Under the pieces are notes generated by a model, which saw nothing but the letters and a program-made list of their open reading frames with translations, searched no databases and was not told where the DNA came from. DNA of 64,000 nucleotides from Kaustia mangrovi (GTDB taxonomy: Bacteria; Pseudomonadota; Alphaproteobacteria; Rhizobiales; Im1): NCBI RefSeq assembly GCF_015482775.1, contig NZ_CP058214.1, positions 248,001-312,000 on the forward strand, in the 5' to 3' direction. Below, one piece after another: positions 10,056 to 20,431 of this stretch; position 1 is the first letter of the stretch; each line of letters begins with the position of its first letter. The translations under genes were made by a program, and so were the position numbers.

Positions 10056-10078
10056 GACCGGAAAGGGTCGTTCTGAGG

Positions 10079-11392
10079 TCAGCCGCGCTTGTCGGCCGGC
10101 ACGTAGCCGCGCTCCGTCTCGCCGGTATAGAGCTGGCGGGGACGGCCGATCTTCTGCTTGGGGTCCTCCACCATCTCCTTCCACTGGGCGATCCAGCCGA
10201 CGGTGCGGGCCAGCGCGAACAGCACGGTGAACATGGAGGTGGGGAAGCCCAGCGCCTTCAGCGTGATGCCCGAATAGAAGTCGATATTCGGGTAGAGCCG
10301 CTTCTCGACGAAATACTCGTCGTGGAGTGCGATCTGCTCCAGCTCGCGGGCGACGTCGAACAGCGGATGGTCCTTGATGCCGAGTTCGTCGAGCACCTCA
10401 TGCGCCGTCTTCTGCATGATCTTGGCGCGCGGATCGTAGTTCTTGTAGACCCGGTGGCCGAAGCCCATCAGGCGGAAGGGATCGTTCTTGTCCTTCGCGC
10501 GGTCGATGAAGTGGGGGATGTTCTCCGGGGTGCCGATCTCCTCCAGCATGTTGAGCGCGGCCTCGTTGGCGCCGCCATGGGCGGGGCCCCACAGGCAGGC
10601 GATGCCGGCGGCGATGCAGGCGAACGGATTGGCGCCCGAGGAGCCGGCGAGCCGGACGGTCGAGGTCGACGCGTTCTGCTCGTGATCGGCATGCAGGATG
10701 AAGATCCGGTCCATGGCGCGCGCGAGCACCGGATTGACCTTGTAGTCCTCGCACGGCACCGCAAAGCACATATGCAGGAAGTTCGAGGCGTAGTCGAGGT
10801 CGTTGCGCGGATAGATGAAGGGCTGGCCCACATGGTACTTGTAGGCCATCGCGGCGATCGTCGGCATCTTGGCGATCATCCGCCGGCTCGCGATCTCGCG
10901 CTGCTCGGGATCGTTGATGTCGGTGGAGTCGTGATAAAAGGCCGACATGGCGCCGGCCACGCCGACCATCACGGCCATGGGATGAGCATCCCGGCGGAAG
11001 CCGGTGAAGAACTTGCTCATCTGCTCGTGGATCATGGTGTGATAGGTGATCGCCGTCTCGAACTCGCGGCGCTGCGCAGCCGTCGGCAGCTCGCCATAGA
11101 GCAGCAGATAGCAAGTCTCGATGAAGTCGCCATTCTCGGCGAGCTGGTCGATCGGATAGCCGCGATAGAGCAGAACGCCCTCGTCGCCGTCGATATAGGT
11201 GATCTGCGATTCGCAGCTCGCCGTCGACGTGAAGCCGGGATCGTAGGTGAAGCGGCCGGTCGTGCCGTATAGCGAGGAGATGTCGACGACATCGGGTCCC
11301 ACCGAGCCCTCGTAGACGGGAAGCTCGTAGCTCTCGCCGTCCAGGTTCAGCGTGGCCGATTTCGTCATGGTTTTGGTCGCGTGCTCATTCAT
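10079..11392 (-). CDS. gltA: Citrate synthase
   Basis: Condenses acetyl-CoA and oxaloacetate, the entry step of the TCA cycle. The 437-residue hexameric (type II) form shows the catalytic segments [14 protein letters not shown] and [14 protein letters not shown]. The ATG at 11392 was chosen because the earlier in-frame ATG (11482) adds 30 untypical residues, whereas this one follows GAGAGG at eight bases and starts MNEHATK. In Hyphomicrobiales gltA commonly follows the lpx cluster; here it faces the LysE-type gene instead. Confidence 0.96.
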   Translation of the reverse strand: MNEHATKTMTKSATLNLDGESYELPVYEGSVGPDVVDISSLYGTTGRFTYDPGFTSTASCESQITYIDGDEGVLLYRGYPIDQLAENGDFIETCYLLLYGELPTAAQRREFETAITYHTMIHEQMSKFFTGFRRDAHPMAVMVGVAGAMSAFYHDSTDINDPEQREIASRRMIAKMPTIAAMAYKYHVGQPFIYPRNDLDYASNFLHMCFAVPCEDYKVNPVLARAMDRIFILHADHEQNASTSTVRLAGSSGANPFACIAAGIACLWGPAHGGANEAALNMLEEIGTPENIPHFIDRAKDKNDPFRLMGFGHRVYKNYDPRAKIMQKTAHEVLDELGIKDHPLFDVARELEQIALHDEYFVEKRLYPNIDFYSGITLKALGFPTSMFTVLFALARTVGWIAQWKEMVEDPKQKIGRPRQLYTGETERGYVPADKRG

Positions 11393-11596
11393 GCTCGAGG
11401 CCTCTCTGTTGTTATCCCCGTCGCGTGCCGGAGAGGACAACTCCCATCGTCGGATGCGGGAATGGCCCGGCAGGCGGCGCAAGGCGCGTGAGCGACACTC
11501 TGTGAGGGACTATGTATAAGTTATCCCTTTGGCTACCCCATAACAACGCTTGCCGCAAGTGCCGCCAGAACGTGAAAATGCCCAAAATATAGGCAG

Positions 11597-13017
11597 TCAG
11601 GCCGCCTGATCGCGAAGCCTCGCCAGCGCCTCGTCGCGCCCGAGCACGGCCAGGACATCGAAAATCCCCGGGATACGCCGGACCCCGTCAGGGCGGCCCT
11701 CAACGGCTGGGCGACCTTGCCGAGCTTCAGGCTTTCCGCCTCGACAAAGCGTCGCACGATGGCCTCGAGCTCGTCCACCGTCCAGGAGCTCGCGGCCTCG
11801 AGTTCGGGGACCAGCCTGGCGAGGATCGCGCGGGCATCGTCATCGAGGATCTTCGCCGCCTTCTCGTCGAGCGGAAGGGGCCGCTCGGCGAACAGGAAGC
11901 CCGCGCTCCCGACGAGCTCCAGGAGCGTCTTGGCGCGCTCCTTCAGGCCCGGCATGGCCTGGAGAAGCTGCGAGCGCACCGCGTCGTCCACCTTCGCGGC
12001 CCATGCTGCGCCCTCGGGGCTGCGGGGCAGGAAGGCGATGAAGTCCTCCACCAGCGCGGCATCGTCCTTGTTGCGGATGTAATGGCCGTTGAGGTTCTCC
12101 AGCTTCGCGAAGTCGAAGCGCGCGGGGCTGCGGCCGATGGCGTCGAGATCGAACCAGGAGATCATCTGCTCGGTGGAGAAGATCTCGTCGTCGCCATGGC
12201 TCCAGCCGAGCCGGACGAGATAGTTGCGCATCGCCTCGGGCAGGTAGCCCATGTCGCGATAGGACTCCACGCCGAGCGCGCCATGGCGCTTCGACAGCTT
12301 GGCGCCGTCCGGCCCGTGGATGAGCGGAATATGGGCGAATTCCGGCGCCGTCCAGCCAAGCGCATCGTAGATCAGCGTCTGGCGGGCGGCATTGGTCAGG
12401 TGATCGTCGCCGCGGATCGCATGGGTGACGCCCATATCGTGATCGTCCACCACCACGGAGAGCATGTAGGTGGGCGAGCCGTCGCTGCGCAGGAGAACGA
12501 GATCGTCGAGCTCGCTGTTGGAGAAGGCGACCCGGCCCTGCACATGGTCCTCGATCACGGTCTCGCCGGTCTGCGGCGCCTTGATGCGGATGACGGGCGG
12601 CACGCCGGCCGGCGCCTCGGACGGGTCGCGGTCGCGCCAGCGCCCGTCATAGCGCGGCGGACGGCCTTCCGCGCGCGCCGTCTCGCGCATTTCCGCGAGC
12701 TCCTCCTGCGTGGCATAGCAACGATAGGCGAGGCCCTTCTCCAGAAGCCCGTCGACGGCCTCGCGATGGCGCTCGCTGCGCTCCGACTGGAAGACGGGAT
12801 CGCCGTCCCAGGAGATGCCGAGCCAAGTGAGCCCCTCGAAGATCTTCTCGATGGCATCCGGCGTGGAGCGCTCCCGGTCGGTATCCTCGATGCGCAGCAG
12901 CATCCGCCCGCCCTTGGCGCGGGCATAGAGCCAGTTGAACAGGGCCGTCCGGGCACCGCCAATATGCAGGTAGCCGGTGGGCGAGGGGGCGAAACGCGTA
13001 ACGACGGGCGAAGTCAT
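11597..13017 (-). CDS. gltX: Glutamate--tRNA ligase, frame broken near the 3' end
   Basis: Charges tRNA-Glu. It has the class I signatures [18 protein letters not shown] (HIGH) and KLSKRHG (KMSKS-like). As written, the frame leaves the family sequence after LTGSGVS and runs to 11533. One extra base in the CCCC/GGG run at 11666-11672 restores the typical ending ([19 protein letters not shown]) and a stop at 11597, for 473 residues. This is a normal length for an essential gene, so an assembly error is likely. Confidence 0.9.
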
Positions 13018-13103
13018 GATGCACCGAGCCTGATGCTTTCTGGGTTATGCAGGGTTAGGATGGCCGCGCAAGGCGGCTTTTCTCTAGCACACGGCCCGGC
13101 GAT

Positions 13104-15323
13104 TTGTCAGGTCTTGTTGCGCCGGGGCGGCCGTTGGGGGCAAACAATCCAGGCGGGGCAGGGGGCGTCTTGGCTTGGCGAGCCGATATCTGGGACCGGC
13201 CGGGGCCGGCAAGACCGGAGGCGTCTGCGCAGGACGCACCGTCCGGCGGACCGCTCGCGCGGTTCCTGGCCGCACTGCGTGCACAGGGCGAGCGCTGGGG
13301 CCTTTGGCTGCCTGTGGCGTTTGCGGGCGGCATCGTCGCCTATTTCGCCCTGCCGCGCGAACCGCCCTGGGAGGCTGTCGCCGTGCTCGCGGTCGCGGCC
13401 CTTTGGCTGACGGCGCTCGCGGCGCGCAAGGGGCAGGTGTCGCTGTCTCTCATCGTGGCGTTTGCCCTGTTCGGCGCCGTGGTCGCCAAGGTCCGCACCG
13501 AGACGGTGTCGACGCGGATGCTCTCTGCGCCCGCATCGGTGACGCTGACCGGCCGCGTCGAGCGCGTGGAGGGGCGCGAAGGCAGCGCCCAGCGCCTCAC
13601 CGTCGCGGTCGCCGGCATCGAGGGCATCCGCAAGGGCGCGCGGCCGGACATCGTGCGGCTGACGGTGAGGGGAGCGGAGACGGGCAGTCTTCCGGGCGAT
13701 CATATCCGCGTGCGGGCCCGCTTGCTGCCGCCGCCGGAGCCGGTCATGCCGGGAGCGTACGATTTCGCGCGCGCCGCGTGGTTCGACGGGCTCGGCGCGA
13801 CGGGGTTCTCCTATGGCGCGCCCGAACGGATCGCGGGACCGTCTGCGGGGCTTTCCGCCCGGTTCGCGGCGTGGCTGGCACGCGCGCGGATCGCCATCGC
13901 CGAGCGCGTCTATGCCGTCCTGCCGGGACGGGCGGGAACCTTCGCCGTGGCGCTCATGACGGGCGAGCGGGCGGACCTGCCCGACGACGTGGTGGAGGAT
14001 CTGCGCATCTCCGGGCTTGCCCATCTGCTCGCCATTTCCGGGCTCCATATGATGCTGGTCGCCGGCGGGGTGTTCTGGGGCGTGCGTGCGCTTCTCGCGT
14101 TGAGCCCGGCGCTTGCCGGCGCATGGCCGATCAAGAAGTGGGCGGCCGGGACGGCGCTCGCGGCGGCGGCCGTCTATCTGGCGCTTTCCGGCGCCGGCAT
14201 CGCCACGCAGCGCGCCTTCATCATGGTGGTGATCATGTTCGCCGCCATCCTCCTCGACCGCACGGCGATCACCATGCGCAATGTCGCGTTCGCCGCGCTG
14301 GTGATCCTCCTCGTCCAGCCGGAAAGCGTCCTGTCGGCGAGCTTCCAGATGTCGTTCATGGCCGTCGCCGGTCTCGTCGCCTTCTACGAGGCCGTGCGCG
14401 ACTGGCGCGACGGGCGGGACAGGGACCATGGGGGCGGGACGGTCCGCCAGGCGCTTCGCGGCACGGGGCTCTATGCCGCCGGTGTCGTGGTGACGACGCT
14501 CGTCGCGGGCGCTGCGACCGCGCCCGTCGCCGCCTGGCATTTCCAGAGGGTCGCCGCCTACAGCCTGCTTGCCAATGCGGCGGCGCTGCCGCTCGTCAGC
14601 CTCCTCGTCATGCCGAGCCTGCTGCTTGCGCTGCTGCTCATGCCGTTCGGGCTCGAGGTCTGGCCGCTCAGGGTTGCGGGATGGGGGCTCGATGCGGTGA
14701 TCGCGGTCGCCCATCGGGTGTCCTCGCTCGACGGTGCCTCGCGCGTCGTGCCCGCCGCGCCTGGGCTGGCCCTGGTGCTTGCCGTCTTCGGCATGCTCTG
14801 GCTCTGCCTCTGGCGCGGATGGGTGAGGGCGCTCGGGCTCGCGGCCGTTCTCCTTGCGGTTCCCCTCGCCGCCGCCCGCGTGCCGCCCGATGTGCTGATC
14901 GAGCGGGAGGGGCGGAACGTCGCCATCCGCAACGGCGAGGGCGAGCTCGCCGTGATGACCGCCCGGGCGGGGCGCTACAGTGCGGAGCGCTGGCTGCGTG
15001 CCGACGGCGATGCCGCCATGGTGGCGGATGCCGCCCGGCGTCCGGGCTTTTCCTGCGACCGTTTCGCATGCATCGCGCAACTTGAGAGGGGCCGGGAGCT
15101 TGCCGTGGTGACCCATCCCGCCGCCCTCGACGAGGAGTGCGCGCGCGCCGACATCGTGGTGACGACGTTCAAGCTGCGGCGGGACTGCCCGTCCGCCGAG
15201 GCCGCCATCGACATATGGACGCTGCGCGACAATGGTGCCCATGCGATCTATGTGGAGGAGGAGGGCCTGCGCGTGGAGCGCGCCAACGACCATCGCGGCC
15301 TGCGTCCCTGGGTGCCGCGTTAA
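13104..15323 (+). CDS. comEC: ComEC/Rec2-family DNA uptake channel protein
   Basis: Large polytopic membrane protein (up to 739 residues) of the ComEC family, which in naturally competent bacteria moves single-stranded DNA across the inner membrane. Visible are an N-terminal DUF4131-type region (about residues 70-230), then the Competence domain with ISGLAHLLAISGLHMMLVAGGVF and many helices. The C-terminal 150 residues are soluble but lack an evident complete metallo-beta-lactamase domain, as in many alphaproteobacterial forms. The start is uncertain: TTG 13104 is the longest option and TTG 13170 is plausible. It diverges from gltX and converges on lexA. Confidence 0.87.
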   Translation: MSGLVAPGRPLGANNPGGAGGVLAWRADIWDRPGPARPEASAQDAPSGGPLARFLAALRAQGERWGLWLPVAFAGGIVAYFALPREPPWEAVAVLAVAALWLTALAARKGQVSLSLIVAFALFGAVVAKVRTETVSTRMLSAPASVTLTGRVERVEGREGSAQRLTVAVAGIEGIRKGARPDIVRLTVRGAETGSLPGDHIRVRARLLPPPEPVMPGAYDFARAAWFDGLGATGFSYGAPERIAGPSAGLSARFAAWLARARIAIAERVYAVLPGRAGTFAVALMTGERADLPDDVVEDLRISGLAHLLAISGLHMMLVAGGVFWGVRALLALSPALAGAWPIKKWAAGTALAAAAVYLALSGAGIATQRAFIMVVIMFAAILLDRTAITMRNVAFAALVILLVQPESVLSASFQMSFMAVAGLVAFYEAVRDWRDGRDRDHGGGTVRQALRGTGLYAAGVVVTTLVAGAATAPVAAWHFQRVAAYSLLANAAALPLVSLLVMPSLLLALLLMPFGLEVWPLRVAGWGLDAVIAVAHRVSSLDGASRVVPAAPGLALVLAVFGMLWLCLWRGWVRALGLAAVLLAVPLAAARVPPDVLIEREGRNVAIRNGEGELAVMTARAGRYSAERWLRADGDAAMVADAARRPGFSCDRFACIAQLERGRELAVVTHPAALDEECARADIVVTTFKLRRDCPSAEAAIDIWTLRDNGAHAIYVEEEGLRVERANDHRGLRPWVPR

Positions 15324-15356
15324 TCGAAGACGGTGACAATGATCGATGGCCCCGCC

Positions 15357-16073
15357 TCAGTAGCGGCGCAGGAGACCGATGAGCTTGCCCTGGATGCGGA
15401 CGCGGTCGGGACCGAAGATGCGTGTCTCATAGGCCGGGTTGGCCGCCTCCAGCGCGATCGAGTCGCCCTTGCGCCTGAGCCTCTTGAGCGTGGCTTCCTC
15501 GTCATCAACGAGCGCGACCACGATATCGCCGTTCTGGGCGACGTCGGAGCGGCGGATGAGCACCGTGTCGCCGTCGAGAATGCCGGCATCGATCATCGAG
15601 TCGCCCTTGATCTCCAGCGCGAAATGCTCGCCGGGCCCAAGCAGCTCCGGCGGCACGGAGATGTTGTTCGTATGGTCCTGTATGGCCTCGGCGGGCACGC
15701 CGGCGGCGATCCGGCCCATCAGGGGAACGATGGCCGTTTCGGTCCGGTCGCCGTCCTCGTCGTCGCGGGCCTGCTGCGGGCGACGCCCGAGCGACCCCTC
15801 GATGACGCTCGGATTGAAGCCCTTCTGCTGCGGCGCTGTCGCGAGGCCCTGGCCGACGGACTCCGGCAGCTTCACGATTTCCAGGGCGCGGGCGCGATGG
15901 GCGAGCCTGCGGATGAAGCCGCGTTCCTCCAGTGCCGTGATGAGGCGATGAATGCCGGATTTGGACCGCAGGTCCAGCGCCTCCTTCATCTCCTCGAAGG
16001 AGGGCGGCACGCCGGTCTCCTTCAGGCGCTGGTGAATGAACATCAGAAGTTCATGTTGCTTGCGTGTCAGCAT
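15357..16073 (-). CDS. lexA: SOS regulator LexA
   Basis: Repressor of the DNA-damage response, inactivated by RecA-stimulated self-cleavage. The 238-residue protein has an N-terminal winged helix (about residues 1-70). The cleavage site Ala124-Gly125 lies in [10 protein letters not shown], and the Ser159 (KGDSM) and Lys197 (EATLKRL) dyad is intact. A GTTC-N7-GTTC operator about 100 bases upstream suggests autoregulation. It is convergent with comEC and downstream of moeA on the same strand. Confidence 0.96.
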   Translation of the reverse strand: MLTRKQHELLMFIHQRLKETGVPPSFEEMKEALDLRSKSGIHRLITALEERGFIRRLAHRARALEIVKLPESVGQGLATAPQQKGFNPSVIEGSLGRRPQQARDDEDGDRTETAIVPLMGRIAAGVPAEAIQDHTNNISVPPELLGPGEHFALEIKGDSMIDAGILDGDTVLIRRSDVAQNGDIVVALVDDEEATLKRLRRKGDSIALEAANPAYETRIFGPDRVRIQGKLIGLLRRY

Positions 16074-16147
16074 AGATCGATCCGCCCACAGTCATGTTGT
16101 TTCCAAGCCTGTTGCACAATCGTCGTGACAGATTCGCGGACAAAAGT

Positions 16148-16162
16148 GAACAAAACTGAAAC
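16148..16162 (-). promoter_or_regulatory. Second, imperfect LexA-type operator
   Basis: On the minus strand this reads GTTT-N7-GTTC, one mismatch from the alphaproteobacterial LexA box, 11 bases closer to lexA than the perfect copy at 16173. Two boxes in tandem before lexA would strengthen autorepression. The mismatch makes this copy tentative. Confidence 0.4.
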
Positions 16163-16172
16163 ATTTATAACT

Positions 16173-16187
16173 GTTCTGCTTATGTTC
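16173..16187. promoter_or_regulatory. LexA operator (GTTC-N7-GTTC)
   Basis: Reads GTTC TGCTTAT GTTC on the plus strand, an exact match to the direct-repeat LexA box known from alphaproteobacteria. It lies in the 159-base gap between moeA and lexA, about 100 bases before the lexA start, and fits negative autoregulation of lexA. Confidence 0.75.
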
Positions 16188-16232
16188 GGCAAGCGGGATA
16201 CGCCGGATGCGGACCGGAAAGAGCGGGAGGGA

Positions 16233-17438
16233 TCAGAAATCGAGGGGAACGATATCGACCAGATCGCCGGCCCGGGCGGGGCTCGCGAAGGGCGTGCGCA
16301 CGACGAGACAGTCGGCGGAGGCGAGCATGCCGAGCATGGAGCTGTCTTGCCGGTCGTAGGGCGTGGCGACGGGGTAGCCGTCGTCGCCGGGCTTGAGCGT
16401 CGCGCGCAGATAGTCCTGCCGGCGGTCGTTCTCGCCGAGGTCCCGCCCGAGCCGTGCCCGGAGGGGGCGGTCGTGCTCCGCCGACCTGCCGAGCAGCGCA
16501 TCCATCAAAGGCTTGAGGAAGATACGGCCGCAGACAAGGGAGGAGACCGGGTTTCCGGGAAGCCCCAGAACGCGCAGATTGCCGAGGCGACCGTACATGA
16601 GCGGCTTTCCGGGCCGCATGGCGATGCGCCAGAAGGAGAGGTCGAGGCCTTCCTCGGCCAGCGCCTGCTGCACGAGGTCGTGATCGCCCACGGAGGCTCC
16701 GCCGAGCGTCACGAGGATGTCGCAGCCGCGCGCGCGGGCAATGGCGGCACGAAGCGCGTCGAGATCGTCGCGCACGATGCCGAGATCGAGAGCCTCGGCC
16801 CCGAAGCGTTCCACGAACGCCGCGAGCGCGTAGTTGTTGGACGAGACGATCTGGTCGGCCCGCGGCGTCTCGCCGGGCACGACGAGCTCGTCCCCGGTCG
16901 GCATGATGGCCACACGCGGGCGCCGGCGGACCGGCAGGACCGCCCGGTTCATCGCCGCGGCAAGGCCGATGCGGCGCGCATTGAGCGTCATGCCGGCCTC
17001 GAGCAGCGTGTCCCCCGTGCGGAAATCGAGGCCCGCCCGGCGGACATAACGCCCGGCGGATGCCGGCTCCTGAACGGTGACGGTGTCGCCCTCGGCGCGC
17101 GTGTCCTCCTGGATGACGATGGTGTCGGCCCCGTCGGGGAGTGGCGCGCCAGTGAAGATGCGCACGGCCTCGCCCGGTCCGACCGCACCGTCGAACCCAT
17201 GTCCCGCAGGCGCCGTACCGATGAGCCGGAGTGTTGCCGGCGCCGTGGCGACGTCCGCGCCGCGAACCGCATAGCCGTCCATCGCCGAGGTGTCTGCCGG
17301 CGGCTGGTCGCGGCCCGCGATCAGCGGTTCGGCGAGGATGCGGCCGGCAGCGTGCGACAGGGGAACCTCCTCGACGCCCAGAGGCTCCACCGCCTGGAGA
17401 ATTCGGGCCAGCGCGTCCTCGACGGGGAGCAGGCTCAT
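16233..17438 (-). CDS. moeA: Molybdopterin molybdotransferase MoeA
   Basis: Inserts molybdate into adenylated molybdopterin, the last step of molybdenum cofactor synthesis. The 401-residue protein has DTSAMDGYAV near residue 50, the MPTGDELV and GGASVGDHDLV motifs of the MogA-like domain, and a C-terminal beta domain. It is preceded by moaC 10 bases away on the same strand, so the two are probably co-transcribed with the trp genes upstream. Confidence 0.95.
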   Translation of the reverse strand: MSLLPVEDALARILQAVEPLGVEEVPLSHAAGRILAEPLIAGRDQPPADTSAMDGYAVRGADVATAPATLRLIGTAPAGHGFDGAVGPGEAVRIFTGAPLPDGADTIVIQEDTRAEGDTVTVQEPASAGRYVRRAGLDFRTGDTLLEAGMTLNARRIGLAAAMNRAVLPVRRRPRVAIMPTGDELVVPGETPRADQIVSSNNYALAAFVERFGAEALDLGIVRDDLDALRAAIARARGCDILVTLGGASVGDHDLVQQALAEEGLDLSFWRIAMRPGKPLMYGRLGNLRVLGLPGNPVSSLVCGRIFLKPLMDALLGRSAEHDRPLRARLGRDLGENDRRQDYLRATLKPGDDGYPVATPYDRQDSSMLGMLASADCLVVRTPFASPARAGDLVDIVPLDF

Positions 17439-17448
17439 CGCGTCGCCC

Positions 17449-17937
17449 TCATGCCTCGGGGGCCGTGTAGTGGCCCGATTTGCCGCCGGACTTCTCCACG
17501 AGCCGGATGTCGCCGATCACCACGCCGCGGTCGACGGCCTTGACCATGTCGTAAAGCGTGAGGCAGGCGACGGACGCCGCCGTCAGCGCCTCCATCTCAA
17601 CGCCGGTGCGGCCGGCGAGCCTGCAGGTCGCGCGCACATCGATCCGCGACGCCTCCTCCACCGGCTGAAGCGTCACGTCGATATGGGAGAGCTGGAGCGG
17701 GTGGCAGAGGGGAATGAGCTCGTGGGTGCGCTTGGCCGCCATGATGCCGGCAAGCTTCGCCGTGCCGAGCACGTCGCCCTTCTTCGCCGTGCCCTCGATC
17801 ACCATGCGCAGCGTCTCCGGCTTCATCCAGACGCTCGCGCCCGCGACCGCCACGCGCTCGGTGACCTCCTTGGCGGAGACGTCCACCATGCGCGCCTCGC
17901 CATGCTCGTCGATATGGGTCAGGCCCTTGCCGGTCAT
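17449..17937 (-). CDS. moaC: Cyclic pyranopterin monophosphate synthase MoaC
   Basis: Completes the first stage of molybdenum cofactor synthesis, making cPMP from the MoaA product. The 162-residue protein has the conserved [15 protein letters not shown] and [23 protein letters not shown] motifs, with the catalytic Lys/Asp region. The ATG at 17937 overlaps the trpC stop by four bases. The frame is open upstream inside trpC, but those 59 residues are not MoaC-like. Confidence 0.95.
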   Translation of the reverse strand: MTGKGLTHIDEHGEARMVDVSAKEVTERVAVAGASVWMKPETLRMVIEGTAKKGDVLGTAKLAGIMAAKRTHELIPLCHPLQLSHIDVTLQPVEEASRIDVRATCRLAGRTGVEMEALTAASVACLTLYDMVKAVDRGVVIGDIRLVEKSGGKSGHYTAPEA

Positions 17938-18758
17938 GTCGCCTCGCCATGGGGTTCGGCCGCCGCCGGCAGGCCGAGAAGGGTGCGGGTCGCGGCGGCC
18001 ACGTCGTCCTGCCGCATCAGGCTCTCGCCGACGAGGAAGGAGCGGATGCCCGCCTTCGACAGCCGGGCGAGGTCGTCGGAGGCGAAGATGCCGCTCTCGC
18101 CGACGGCGAGACACTCCTCCGGCAGGAGCGGGGCAAGGCGCTCCGCCGTCTCCAGCGTCGTCTCGAAGGTCCTCAGGTCGCGGTTGTTGATGCCGACGAG
18201 CCGGGAGTCGAGGGCCATCGCCCGGTCGAGTTCCGCACCGTCATGGACCTCGACGAGGACGTCCATGCCGTAATCGGCCGCGGCGGCCTCGAGCTCGGCG
18301 GCGAGCCCGTCGTCGATCATCGCCATGATGAGGAGGATGCAGTCCGCGCCCCAGGCTCGCGCCTCGGCCACCTGATAGGGGTCGAGCATGAAGTCCTTGC
18401 GCAGGCAGGGCAGGGCGGTCGCCGCCCGCGCGGCGGCAAGATAGTCGAGCCGGCCCTCGAAGGACGGCGTGTCGGTGAGCACGGAAAGGCAGGCCGCCCC
18501 GCCCGCCTCATAGGCCCGGGCGAGCGCGGGCGGGTCGAAATCGGCGCGGATGAGCCCCTTGGACGGGCTCGCCCGCTTGATCTCGGCAATGAGGCCGTAG
18601 CCCTGCCGCTGCTTCGCCTCGAGCGCCCGCCGGAAACCGCGGGGGGCATCGCCCGAGGCGCGGATATCGGCATCGAGGGCGGACATGGTGCGCTCAGCCT
18701 TCGCGGCCGCGACCTCCTCGCGCTTGTAGGCGGCGATCCTGTCCAGAATGGTCGTCAT
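17934..18758 (-). CDS. trpC: Indole-3-glycerol phosphate synthase
   Basis: Closes the indole ring in tryptophan synthesis. The 274-residue TIM barrel shows the catalytic [10 protein letters not shown] near residue 55, [34 protein letters not shown] and GESGI. The ATG at 18758 gives the family N-terminus ([15 protein letters not shown]). It lies 17 bases after trpD and overlaps moaC. Confidence 0.95.
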   Translation of the reverse strand: MTTILDRIAAYKREEVAAAKAERTMSALDADIRASGDAPRGFRRALEAKQRQGYGLIAEIKRASPSKGLIRADFDPPALARAYEAGGAACLSVLTDTPSFEGRLDYLAAARAATALPCLRKDFMLDPYQVAEARAWGADCILLIMAMIDDGLAAELEAAAADYGMDVLVEVHDGAELDRAMALDSRLVGINNRDLRTFETTLETAERLAPLLPEECLAVGESGIFASDDLARLSKAGIRSFLVGESLMRQDDVAAATRTLLGLPAAAEPHGEAT

Positions 18759-18775
18759 GGCATGCGCCTTCCGTC

Positions 18776-19789
18776 CTATCCGTTGGAGACCTTGACGAGC
18801 CGGTCGAGCACGGCCTCCGCCTCGCCGCTGTCGATGGCCTGGCAGGCCATCGCCGCGCCCTCCTTGAGGTCGCCCGCCTTGTCGGCGACGACGAGAGCGG
18901 CTGCCGTCGTCATCGCCACGACGTCGCGATAGGGGCCCTTCTGGCCGGCGAGCACGGCACGGATGGCGGCCGCATTGTGCTCCGCGTCGCCGCCGCGCAG
19001 ATCGTCGGGCTCGGCGCGCGGCAGGCCGGCATCCTCCGGGGTGACCTCGTAGGTCGTCACCTTGCCGTCCTTCACCTCCGCCACATGGGTCGGCCCGGTC
19101 GTGGTGATCTCGTCGAGCCCGTCGGAGCCATGGGTCACCCAGACGCGCTCCGCGCCCAGCGTATTGAGCACATGGGCGAGCGGCTCCACCCATTGGAGCG
19201 CATAGACGCCCACGACCTGCCGGCGCGTGCCCGCGGGGTTCGACAGCGGCCCCAGCACGTTGAAGATGGTGCGGGTGCCGAGCTCCACGCGCGTCGGTCC
19301 CACATGGCGCATGGCGGCATGGTGGGCCGGCGCGAACATGAAGCCGACATTGGCCCGGTCGATGCACTCGGAGATCTTCGCGGGCGCGATCTCGATATTG
19401 ACGCCGAGTGCGACGAGCGCATCCGCCGCGCCCGATTTCGACGAGAGCGCCCGGTTGCCATGCTTGGCGACCTTGAGGCCGCAGGCCGCCGCGACAAGCG
19501 CGGAACAGGTGGAGATGTTGTAGGTCCCGGACACATCGCCGCCGGTGCCCACAATGTCGATGGCGTCGGCGGGGGCGTCCACCGGCGTCATCTTCTCGCG
19601 CATGATTTCCACCGCACCGGCGATCTCGTCGACGGTCTCGCCGCGCACGCGCAGTGCCATCAGGAAGCCACCCATCTGCGAGGGGGTCGCCGCGCCCGAC
19701 ATGATGATGTCGAAGGCCCGCCGGGCATCCTCGCGCGACAGCGCCTCGCCGTCGGCGGCCTTGGCGATCAGGGATTTGAGATCGGACAT
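18776..19789 (-). CDS. trpD: Anthranilate phosphoribosyltransferase
   Basis: Transfers phosphoribose from PRPP to anthranilate. The 337-residue protein has the PRPP-binding [15 protein letters not shown] motif, [17 protein letters not shown], and the C-terminal [11 protein letters not shown] segment. It starts 46 bases after trpG in the operon order trpE-trpG-trpD-trpC. Confidence 0.95.
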   Translation of the reverse strand: MSDLKSLIAKAADGEALSREDARRAFDIIMSGAATPSQMGGFLMALRVRGETVDEIAGAVEIMREKMTPVDAPADAIDIVGTGGDVSGTYNISTCSALVAAACGLKVAKHGNRALSSKSGAADALVALGVNIEIAPAKISECIDRANVGFMFAPAHHAAMRHVGPTRVELGTRTIFNVLGPLSNPAGTRRQVVGVYALQWVEPLAHVLNTLGAERVWVTHGSDGLDEITTTGPTHVAEVKDGKVTTYEVTPEDAGLPRAEPDDLRGGDAEHNAAAIRAVLAGQKGPYRDVVAMTTAAALVVADKAGDLKEGAAMACQAIDSGEAEAVLDRLVKVSNG

Positions 19790-19835
19790 GGGTTTCTGGT
19801 CCCGTCTCCTGTCGGTCCTCTCAGTCCGTCCGAGG

Positions 19836-20411
19836 TCAGTTGACGCCGGCGAGATCGAGGAAGTTTCTCAATAGCTTGTGACCATGCTCGGACGCAATGC
19901 TTTCGGGATGGAACTGAACGCCGTGAACCGCGTGGTCGCGATGGGCGAGCCCCATGATGATGCCGTCCTCTGTCCAGGCAGTGATCTCCAGGCAATCGGG
20001 CAGGCTTGCGCGATCGACGATCAGGGAATGATAGCGGGTCGCCTTGAACCCGTCATCGATATCGCGGAACACCGAGTGGCCCTCATGATGCACCGCGGAG
20101 AGCTTCCCGTGCATGACGCTCGGCGCACGCACCACCTTGCCGCCATAGACCTGTCCGATCGCCTGATGGCCGAGACAGACGCCGAGAATGGGCAGCGAGG
20201 AGCCCGCCGCGGCGATGAGGTCGAGGCAGATGCCCGCCTCATTCGGCGTGCAGGGACCAGGCGAGAGCACGATGGCGCGCGGGCCTTCCGCCAGCACCTC
20301 CTCCACGCTCACCTGGTCATTGCGGTAGACGCGGGTGGTCGCGCCGAGCTCGCCCAGATAGTGGACGAGATTGTAGGTAAAGCTGTCGTAGTTATCGATC
20401 AGCGTGATCAT
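19836..20411 (-). CDS. trpG: Anthranilate synthase glutamine amidotransferase component
   Basis: Supplies ammonia from glutamine to TrpE. This 191-residue class I amidotransferase has the nucleophile in [11 protein letters not shown] and the His/Glu pair in [15 protein letters not shown]. It starts [19 protein letters not shown], the usual family beginning, and lies 20 bases after trpE. The small size of the subunit and lack of fusion to TrpD or TrpE are typical of this arrangement. Confidence 0.95.
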   Translation of the reverse strand: MITLIDNYDSFTYNLVHYLGELGATTRVYRNDQVSVEEVLAEGPRAIVLSPGPCTPNEAGICLDLIAAAGSSLPILGVCLGHQAIGQVYGGKVVRAPSVMHGKLSAVHHEGHSVFRDIDDGFKATRYHSLIVDRASLPDCLEITAWTEDGIIMGLAHRDHAVHGVQFHPESIASEHGHKLLRNFLDLAGVN

Positions 20412-20431
20412 GTTTTTCCAAGTCCTTCACG

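Noticed and set aside
13107-15293. 728-codon open frame opposite comEC
   Set aside because: Composition (Arg/His/Gly) is typical of antisense to a GC-rich gene; ComEC motifs on the plus strand explain the region.
15333-17543. 736-codon plus-strand frame across lexA and moeA
   Set aside because: Antisense to two well-supported genes and covering their promoter gap; no domain or start signal.
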